Source: Baylisascaris procyonis
Taxonomy: Eukaryota > Nematoda > Chromadorea > Rhabditida > Ascarididae
DNA length: 64,000 bases
Direction of reading: 5' to 3'
NCBI GenBank assembly: GCA_037389465.1
Contig: JAZARR010000123.1
Span: 1,992,501-2,056,500, forward strand
In this document: positions 55,201-64,000 of the stretch, one piece after another
Layout of the letters: each line of letters begins with the position of its first letter
How positions within the stretch are numbered: the stretch's first letter is position 1
Translations under genes and position numbers: made by a program
Notes under the pieces: model-generated
The model's database searches: none
What the model saw: the letters and a program-made list of their open reading frames with translations, nothing else
What the model was told of the DNA's origin: nothing

Positions 55201-58200
55201 ATCGAATCGAATCGAATCGAATCGAATCGAATCGAATCGAATCGAATCGAATCGAATCGAATCGAATCGAATCGAATCGAATCGAATCGAATCGAATCGA
55301 ATCGAATCGAATCGAATCGAATCGAATCGAATCGAATCGAATCGAATCGAATCGAATCGAATCGAATCGAATCGAATCGAATCGAATCGAATCGAATCGA
55401 ATCGAATCGAATCGAATCGAATCGAATCGAATCGAATCGAATCGAATCGAATCGAATCGAATCGAATCGAATCGAATCGAATCGAATCGAATCGAATCGA
55501 ATCGAATCGAATCGAATCGAATCGAATCGAATCGAATCGAATCGAATCGAATCGAATCGAATCGAATCGAATCGAATCGAATCGAATCGAATCGAATCGA
55601 ATCGAATCGAATCGAATCGAATCGAATCGAATCGAATCGAATCGAATCGAATCGAATCGAATCGAATCGAATCGAATCGAATCGAATCGAATCGAATCGA
55701 ATCGAATCGAATCGAATCGAATCGAATCGAATCGAATCGAATCGAATCGAATCGAATCGAATCGAATCGAATCGAATCGAATCGAATCGAATCGAATCGA
55801 ATCGAATCGAATCGAATCGAATCGAATCGAATCGAATCGAATCGAATCGAATCGAATCGAATCGAATCGAATCGAATCGAATCGAATCGAATCGAATCGA
55901 ATCGAATCGAATCGAATCGAATCGAATCGAATCGAATCGAATCGAATCGAATCGAATCGAATCGAATCGAATCGAATCGAATCGAATCGAATCGAATCGA
56001 ATCGAATCGAATCGAATCGAATCGAATCGAATCGAATCGAATCGAATCGAATCGAATCGAATCGAATCGAATCGAATCGAATCGAATCGAATCGAATCGA
56101 ATCGAATCGAATCGAATCGAATCGAATCGAATCGAATCGAATCGAATCGAATCGAATCGAATCGAATCGAATCGAATCGAATCGAATCGAATCGAATCGA
56201 ATCGAATCGAATCGAATCGAATCGAATCGAATCGAATCGAATCGAATCGAATCGAATCGAATCGAATCGAATCGAATCGAATCGAATCGATCGAATCGAA
56301 TCGAATCGAATCGAATCGAATCGAATCGAATCGAATCGAATCGAATCGAATCGAATCGAATCGAATCGAATCGAATCGAATCGAATCGAATCGAATCGAA
56401 TCGAATCGAATCGAATCGAATCGAATCGAATCGAATCGAATCGAATCGAATCGAATCGAATCGAATCGAATCGAATCGAATCGAATCGAATCGAATCGAA
56501 TCGAATCGAATCGAATCGAATCGAATCGAATCGAATCGAATCGAATCGAATCGAATCGAATCGAATCGAATCGAATCGAATCGAATCGAATCGAATCGAA
56601 TGGAATCGAATCGAATCGAATCGAATCGAATCGAATCGAATCGAATCGAATCGAATCGAATCGAATCGAATCGAATCGAATCGAATCGAATCGAATCGAA
56701 TCGAATCGAATCGAATCGAATCGAATCGAATCGAATCGAATCGAATCGAATCGAATCGAATCGAATCGAATCGAATCGAATCGAATCGAATCGAATCGAA
56801 TCGAATCGAATCGAATCGAATCGAATCGAATCGAATCGAATCGAATCGAATCGAATCGAATCGAATCGAATCGAATCGAATCGAATCGAATCGAATCGAA
56901 TCGAATCGAATCGAATCGAATCGAATCGAATCGAATCGAATCGAATCGAATCGAATCGAATCGAATCGAATCGAATCGAATCGAATCGAATCGAATCGAA
57001 TCGAATCGAATCGAATCGAATCGAATCGAATCGAATCGAATCGAATCGAATCGAATCGAATCGAATCGAATCGAATCGAATCGAATCGAATCGAATCGAA
57101 TCGAATCGAATCGAATCGAATCGAATCGAATCGAATCGAATCGAATCGAATCGAATCGAATCGAATCGAATCGAATCGAATCGAATCGAATCGAATCGAA
57201 TCGAATCGAATCGAATCGAATCGAATCGAATCGAATCGAATCGAATCGAATCGAATCGAATCGAATCGAATCGAATCGAATCGAATCGAATCGAATCGAA
57301 TCGAATCGAATCGAATCGAATCGAATCGAATCGAATCGAATCGAATCGAATCGAATCGAATCGAATCGAATCGAATCGAATCGAATCGAATCGAATCGAA
57401 TCGAATCGAATCGAATCGAATCGAATCGAATCGAATCGAATCGAATCGAATCGAATCGAATCGAATCGAATCGAATCGAATCGAATCGAATCGAATCGAA
57501 TCGAATCGAATCGAATCGAATCGAATCGAATCGAATCGAATCGAATCGAATCGAATCGAATCGAATCGAATCGAATCGAATCGAATCGAATCGAATCGAA
57601 TCGAATCGAATCGAATCGAATCGAATCGAATCGAATCGAATCGAATCGAATCGAATCGAATCGAATCGAATCGAATCGAATCGAATCGAATCGAATCGAA
57701 TCGAATCGAATCGAATCGAATCGAATCGAATCGAATCGAATCGAATCGAATCGAATCGAATCGAATCGAATCGAATCGAATCGAATCGAATCGAATCGAA
57801 TCGAATCGAATCGAATCGAATCGAATCGAATCGAATCGAATCGAATCGAATCGAATCGAATCGAATCGAATCGAATCGAATCGAATCGAATCGAATCGAA
57901 TCGAATCGAATCGAATCGAATCGAATCGAATCGAATCGAATCGAATCGAATCGAATCGAATCGAATCGAATCGAATCGAATCGAATCGAATCGAATCGAA
58001 TCGAATCGAATCGAATCGAATCGAATCGAATCGAATCGAATCGAATCGAATCGAATCGAATCGAATCGAATCGAATCGAATCGAATCGAATCGAATCGAA
58101 TCGAATCGAATCGAATCGAATCGAATCGAATCGAATCGAATCGAATCGAATCGAATCGAATCGAATCGAATCGAATCGAATCGAATCGAATCGAATCGAA

Positions 58201-61200
58201 TCGAATCGAATCGAATCGAATCGAATCGAATCGAATCGAATCGAATCGAATCGAATCGAATCGAATCGAATCGAATCGAATCGAATCGAATCGAATCGAA
58301 TCGAATCGAATCGAATCGAATCGAATCGAATCGAATCGAATCGAATCGAATCGAATCGAATCGAATCGAATCGAATCGAATCGAATCGAATCGAATCGAA
58401 TCGAATCGAATCGAATCGAATCGAATCGAATCGAATCGAATCGAATCGAATCGAATCGAATCGAATCGAATCGAATCGAATCGAATCGAATCGAATCGAA
58501 TCGAATCGAATCGAATCGAATCGAATCGAATCGAATCGAATCGAATCGAATCGAATCGAATCGAATCGAATCGAATCGAATCGAATCGAATCGAATCGAA
58601 TCGAATCGAATCGAATCGAATCGAATCGAATCGAATCGAATCGAATCGAATCGAATCGAATCGAATCGAATCGAATCGAATCGAATCGAATCGAATCGAA
58701 TCGAATCGAATCGAATCGAATCGAATCGAATCGAATCGAATCGAATCGAATCGAATCGAATCGAATCGAATCGAATCGAATCGAATCGAATCGAATCGAA
58801 TCGATCGAATCGAATCGAATCGAATCGAATCGAATCGAATCGAATCGAATCGAATCGAATCGAATCGAATCGAATCGAATCGAATCGAATCGAATCGAAT
58901 CGAATCGAATCGAATCGAATCGAATCGAATCGAATCGAATCGAATCGAATCGAATCGAATCGAATCGAATCGAATCGAATCGAATCGAATCGAATCGAAT
59001 CGAATCGAATCGAATCGAATCGAATCGAATCGAATCGAATCGAATCGAATCGAATCGAATCGAATCGAATCGAATCGAATGGAATCGAATCGAATCGAAT
59101 CGAATCGAATCGAATCGAATCGAATCGAATCGAATCGAATCGAATCGAATCGAATCGAATCGAATCGAATCGAATCGAATCGAATCGAATCGAATCGAAT
59201 CGAATCGAATCGAATCGAATCGAATCGAATCGAATCGAATCGAATCGAATCGAATCGATCGAATCGAATCGAATCGAATCGAATCGAATCGAATCGAATC
59301 GAATCGAATCGAATCGAATCGAATCGAATCGAATCGAATCGAATCGAATCGAATCGAATCGAATCGAATCGAATCGAATCGAATCGAATCGAATCGAATC
59401 GAATCGAATCGAATCGAATCGAATCGAATCGAATCGAATCGAATCGAATCGAATCGAATCGAATCGAATCGAATCGAATCGAATCGAATCGAATCGAATC
59501 GAATCGAATCGAATCGAATCGAATCGAATCGAATCGAATCGAATCGAATCGAATCGAATCGAATCGAATCGAATCGAATCGAATCGAATCGAATCGAATC
59601 GAATCGAATCGAATCGAATCGAATCGAATCGAATCGAATCGAATCGAATCGAATCGAATCGAATCGAATCGAATCGAATCGAATCGAATCGAATCGAATC
59701 GAATCGAATCGAATCGAATCGAATCGAATCGAATCGAATCGAATCGAATCGAATCGAATCGAATCGAATCGAATCGAATCGAATCGAATCGAATCGAATC
59801 GAATCGAATCGAATCGAATCGAATCGAATCGAATCGAATCGAATCGAATCGAATCGAATCGAATCGAATCGAATCGAATCGAATCGAATCGAATCGAATC
59901 GAATCGAATCGAATCGAATCGAATCGAATCGAATCGAATCGAATCGAATCGAATCGAATCGAATCGAATCGAATCGAATCGAATCGAATCGAATCGAATC
60001 GAATCGAATCGAATCGAATCGAATCGAATCGAATCGAATCGAATCGAATCGAATCGAATCGAATCGAATCGAATCGAATCGAATCGAATCGAATCGAATC
60101 GAATCGAATCGAATCGAATCGAATCGAATCGAATCGAATCGAATCGAATCGAATCGAATCGAATCGAATCGAATCGAATCGAATCGAATCGAATCGAATC
60201 GAATGGAATCGAATCGAATCGAATCGAATCGAATCGAATCGAATCGAATCGAATCGAATCGAATCGAATCGAATCGAATCGAATCGAATCGAATCGAATC
60301 GAATCGAATCGAATCGAATCGAATCGAATCGAATCGAATCGAATCGAATCGAATCGAATCGAATCGAATCGAATCGAATCGAATCGAATCGAATGGGTCG
60401 AATCGAATCGAATCGAATCGAATCGAATCGAATCGAATCGAATCGAATCGAATCGAATCGAATCGAATCGAATCGAATCGAATCGAATCGAATCGAATCG
60501 AATCGAATCGAATCGAATCGAATCGAATCGAATCGAATCGAATCGAATCGAATCGAATCGAATCGAATCGAATCGAATCGAATCGAATCGAATCGAATCG
60601 AATCGAATCGAATCGAATCGAATCGAATCGAATCGAATCGAATCGAATCGAATCGAATCGAATCGAATCGAATCGAATCGAATCGAATCGATCGAATCGA
60701 ATCGAATCGAATCGAATCGAATCGAATCGAATCGAATCGAATCGAATCGAATCGAATCGAATCGAATCGAATCGAATCGAATCGAATCGAATCGAATCGA
60801 ATCGAATCGAATCGAATCGAATCGAATCGAATCGAATCGAATCGAATCGAATCGAATCGAATCGAATCGAATCGAATCGAATCGAATCGAATCGAATCGA
60901 ATCGAATCGAATCGAATCGAATCGAATCGAATCGTCGAATCGAATCGAATCGAATCGAATCGAATCGAATCGAATCGAATCGAATCGAATCGAATCGAAT
61001 CGAATCGAATCGAATCGAATCGAATCGAATCGAATCGAATCGAATCGAATCGAATCGAATCGAATCGAATCGAATCGAATCGAATCGAATCGAATCGAAT
61101 CGAATCGAATCGAATCGAATCGAATCGAATCGAATCGAATCGAATCGAATCGAATCGAATCGAATCGAATCGAATCGAATCGAATCGAATCGAATCGATC

Positions 61201-63250
61201 GAATCGAATCGAATCGAATCGAATCGAATCGAATCGAATCGAATCGAATCGAATCGAATCGAATCGAATCGAATCGAATCGAATCGAATCGAATCGAATC
61301 GAATCGAATCGAATCGAATCGAATCGAATCGAATCGAATCGAATCGAATCGAATCGAATCGAATCGAATCGAATCGAATCGAATCGAATCGAATCGAATC
61401 GAATCGAATCGAATCGAATCGAATCGAATCGAATCGAATCGAATCGAATCGAATCGAATCGAATCGAATCGAATCGAATCGAATCGAATCGAATCGAATC
61501 GAATCGAATCGAATCGAATCGAATCGAATCGAATCGAATCGAATCGAATCGAATCGAATCGAATCGAATCGAATCGAATCGAATCGAATCGAATCGAATC
61601 GAATCGAATCGAATCGAATCGAATCGAATCGAATCGAATCGAATCGAATCGAATCGAATCGAATCGAATCGAATCGAATCGAATCGAATCGAATCGAATC
61701 GAATCGAATCGAATCGAATCGAATCGAATCGAATCGAATCGAATCGAATCGAATCGAATCGAATCGAATCGAATCGAATCGAATCGAATCGAATCGAATC
61801 GAATCGAATCGAATCGAATCGAATCGAATCGATCGAATCGAATCGAATCGAATCGAATCGAATCGAATCGAATCGAATCGAATCGAATCGAATCGAATCG
61901 AATCGAATCGAATCGAATCGAATCGAATCGAATCGAATCGAATCGAATCGAATCGAATCGAATCGAATCGAATCGAATCGAATCGAATCGAATCGAATCG
62001 AATCGAATCGGATCGAATCGAATCGAATCGAATCGAATCGAATCGAATCGAATCGAATCGAATCGAATCGAATCGAATCGAATCGAATCGAATCGAATCG
62101 AATCGAATCGAATCGAATCGAATCGAATCGAATCGAATCGAATCGAATCGAATCGAATCGAATCGAATCGAATCGAATCGAATCGAATCGAATCGAATCG
62201 AATCGAATCGAATCGAATCGAATCGAATCGAATCGAATCGAATCGAATCGAATCGAATCGAATCGAATCGAATCGAATCGAATCGAATCGAATCGAATCG
62301 AATCGAATCGAATCGAATCGAATCGAATCGAATCGAATCGAATCGAATCGAATCGAATCGAATCGAATCGAATCGAATCGAATCGAATGGAATCGAATCG
62401 AATCGAATCGAATCGAATCGAATCGAATCGAATCGAATCGAATCGAATCGAATCGAATCGAATCGAATCGAATCGAATCGAATCGAATCGAATCGAATCG
62501 AATCGAATCGAATCGAATCGAATCGAATCGAATCGAATCGAATCGAATCGAATCGAATCGAATCGAATCGAATCGAATCGAATCGAATCGAATCGAATCG
62601 AATCGAATCGAATCGAATCGAATCGAATCGAATCGAATCGAATCGAATCGAATCGAATCGAATCGAATCGAATCGAATCGAATCGAATCGAATCGAATCG
62701 AATCGAATCGAATCGAATCGAATCGAATCGAATCGAATCGAATCGAATCGAATCGAATGGAATCGAATCGAATCGAATCGAATCGAATCGAATCGAATCG
62801 AATCGAATCGAATCGAATCGAATCGAATCGAATCGAATCGAATCGAATCGAATCGAATCGAATCGAATCGAATCGAATCGAATCGAATCGAATCGAATCG
62901 AATCGAATCGAATCGAATCGAATCGAATCGAATCGAATCGAATCGAATCGAATCGAATCGAATCGAATCGAATCGAATCGATCGAATCGAATCGAATCGA
63001 ATCGAATCGAATCGAATCGAATCGAATCGAATCGAATCGAATCGAATCGAATCGAATCGAATCGAATCGAATCGAATCGAATCGAATCGAATCGAATCGA
63101 ATCGAATCGAATCGAATCGAATCGAATCGAATCGAATCGAATCGAATCGAATCGAATCGAATCGAATCGAATCGAATCGAATCGAATCGAATCGAATCGA
63201 ATCGAATCGAATCGAATCGAATCGAATCGAATCGAATCGAATCGAATCGA
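40251..63250 (+). repeat. Core of the array: almost perfect (AATCG)n, 23 kb
   Basis: By eye I find only about two dozen non-canonical units in 23 kb. They are mostly one-A deletions giving ATCGATCG (40,662; 40,814; 45,162; 45,698; 46,238; 53,115; 56,290; 58,804) and C-to-G changes giving GAATGG (48,149; 56,601; 59,081; 60,204; 62,389; 62,759). The longest run with no change I can see is about 48,150-53,113, nearly 5 kb or about 990 units. Others are 42,109-45,161 and 53,117-56,289. Confidence 0.92.
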
Positions 63251-63460
63251 ATGGAATCGAATCGAATCGAATCGAATCGGATCGAATCGAATCGAATCGA
63301 ATCGAATCGAATCGAATCGAATCGAATCGAATCGGATCGAATCGAATCGAATCGAATCGAATCGAATCGAATCGAATCGAATCGAATCTTGTCGAATCGA
63401 ATAGAGTCGAATCGAATCGATTGGAATCGAATCGAATCGAATCGAGTCGAACCGAATCGA
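63251..63460 (+). repeat. Right-hand variant island re-using left-edge phrases
   Basis: This island contains GAATGG (63,251), two GGATC units, then CGAATCTTGTCGAAT at 63383-63397. That 15-mer occurs only once elsewhere that I can see (11103-11117). It is followed by ATAGAGTCG and by GATTGGAATCGAATCG running into GAGTCGAACCGAATCG (63,419-63,459), an order seen near 11,390-11,455. The last base of the window breaks the unit pattern again, hinting at another variant beyond. Confidence 0.88.
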
Positions 63461-64000
63461 ATCGAATCGAATCGAATCGAATCGAATCGAATCGAATCGA
63501 ATCGAATCGAATCGAATCGAATCGAATCGAATCGAATCGAATCGAATCGAATCGAATCGAATCGAATCGAATCGAATCGAATCGAATCGAATCGAATCGA
63601 ATCGAATCGAATCGAATCGAATCGAATCGAATCGAATCGAATCGAATCGAATCGAATCGAATCGAATCGAATCGAATCGAATCGAATCGAATCGAATCGA
63701 ATCGAATCGAATCGAATCGAATCGAATCGAATCGAATCGAATCGAATCGAATCGAATCGAATCGAATCGAATCGAATCGAATCGAATCGAATCGAATCGA
63801 ATCGAATCGAATCGAATCGAATCGAATCGAATCGAATCGAATCGAATCGAATCGAATCGAATCGAATCGAATCGAATCGAATCGAATCGAATCGAATCGA
63901 ATCGAATCGAATCGAATCGAATCGAATCGAATCGAATCGAATCGAATCGAATCGAATCGAATCGAATCGAATCGAATCGAATCGAATCGAATCGAATCGG
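63461..64000 (+). repeat. Pure AATCG run to the window edge
   Basis: 540 bp of uninterrupted units up to the final base, where G appears in place of the expected A. The array therefore continues past the window. Confidence 0.95.

Larger units (their letters stand above)
2924..64000 (+). repeat. AATCG pentanucleotide satellite array, over 61 kb
   Basis: From about 2,924 to the right edge the sequence is head-to-tail GAATC units (canonical AATCG; CGATT on the other strand). I find no inverted block. Each perfect unit contains one CpG, one TCGA and one GAATC (a GANTC site). Plus-strand base content of a pure unit is A 40%, T 20%, G 20%, C 20%. The array grades from a variant-rich left edge to a nearly perfect right part and is cut by the window's end, so its true length is unknown. 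No stop codon occurs in any frame of the pure unit on either strand. Common variant units are GGATC, GAATG, GAACC and GAGTC, plus short units missing one or two A. Confidence 0.98.

Noticed and set aside
48147..63404. Continuous open frame of 5,085 codons, and many similar giant frames on both strands
   Set aside because: They consist of (IESNR)n or (SIRFD)n produced by a stop-free pentanucleotide in any frame. There are no domains, no start context and no codon bias beyond the repeat itself.
2924..64000. CRISPR array
   Set aside because: There are no unique spacers between the repeats. Units are contiguous 5-mers in a eukaryotic context.
2924..64000. Telomere
   Set aside because: The unit lacks the G-rich run of telomeric repeats, the array is internal with a diverged edge, and no TTAGGG- or TTTAGGG-type unit is present.
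2924..64000. Human satellite II/III
   Set aside because: The core unit is AATCG, not GGAAT. GGAAT appears only as a minority variant, and the flanking gene does not look human.
2924..64000. A hidden gene or transposon insertion within the satellite
   Set aside because: Every variant island can be written as pentanucleotide-derived units. I saw no stretch of non-repeat sequence anywhere after 2,924.

Overview
The window is eukaryotic nuclear DNA in two unequal parts. The first 2.9 kb is ordinary unique sequence carrying part of an intron-containing gene. The remaining 61 kb (about 2,924 to the right edge) is one head-to-tail satellite array of the pentanucleotide AATCG (GAATC / CGATT). GT-AG introns, polypyrimidine acceptors and a simple-sequence satellite rule out a prokaryotic reading. 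The lineage cannot be fixed from this window. The zinc-finger pair is of a type shared by protists, plants and animals; a first finger spaced C-x7-C seems to me more protist-like than animal TTP, but this is a weak hint.

Unique part (1-2,923): a gene runs leftward on the minus strand. Four exons join with matching reading phases and good splice signals: 1687-1573, 1482-1319, 956-835 and 184-68. The last two each carry one CCCH zinc finger. Once spliced, the fingers are H-x19-C apart, the layout of a tandem zinc finger RNA-binding protein (TTP/TIS11-like). The second finger lies in a 117-bp exon with no start codon, so a plain ORF scan misses it. The gene continues past the left edge, and its start is not located with confidence. 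Its introns hold a 50-bp AT microsatellite and a 30-bp tandem repeat. A 125-bp purine-rich tract lies in a likely further upstream intron.

Satellite part: (i) 2,924-12,780 is a variant-rich edge built from recurring phrases and a directly visible ~1.02-kb tandem duplication, i.e. an irregular higher-order repeat. (ii) 12,781-26,700 is mostly uniform AATCG with islands of the same phrases. (iii) 26,701-64,000 is nearly perfect, at about one variant per kb in its right half, broken by two islands (40,034-40,250 and 63,251-63,460) that reuse left-edge phrases. All units point the same way, and the array runs off the right edge.

Because the unit is 5 nt and contains no stop in any frame on either strand, the array is open in all six frames. 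It therefore yields huge apparent ORFs encoding (IESNR)n or (SIRFD)n. These are arithmetic artefacts and are not annotated as genes. The array lies on the 5' side of the zinc-finger gene, so any heterochromatin it nucleates would border that gene's upstream region.
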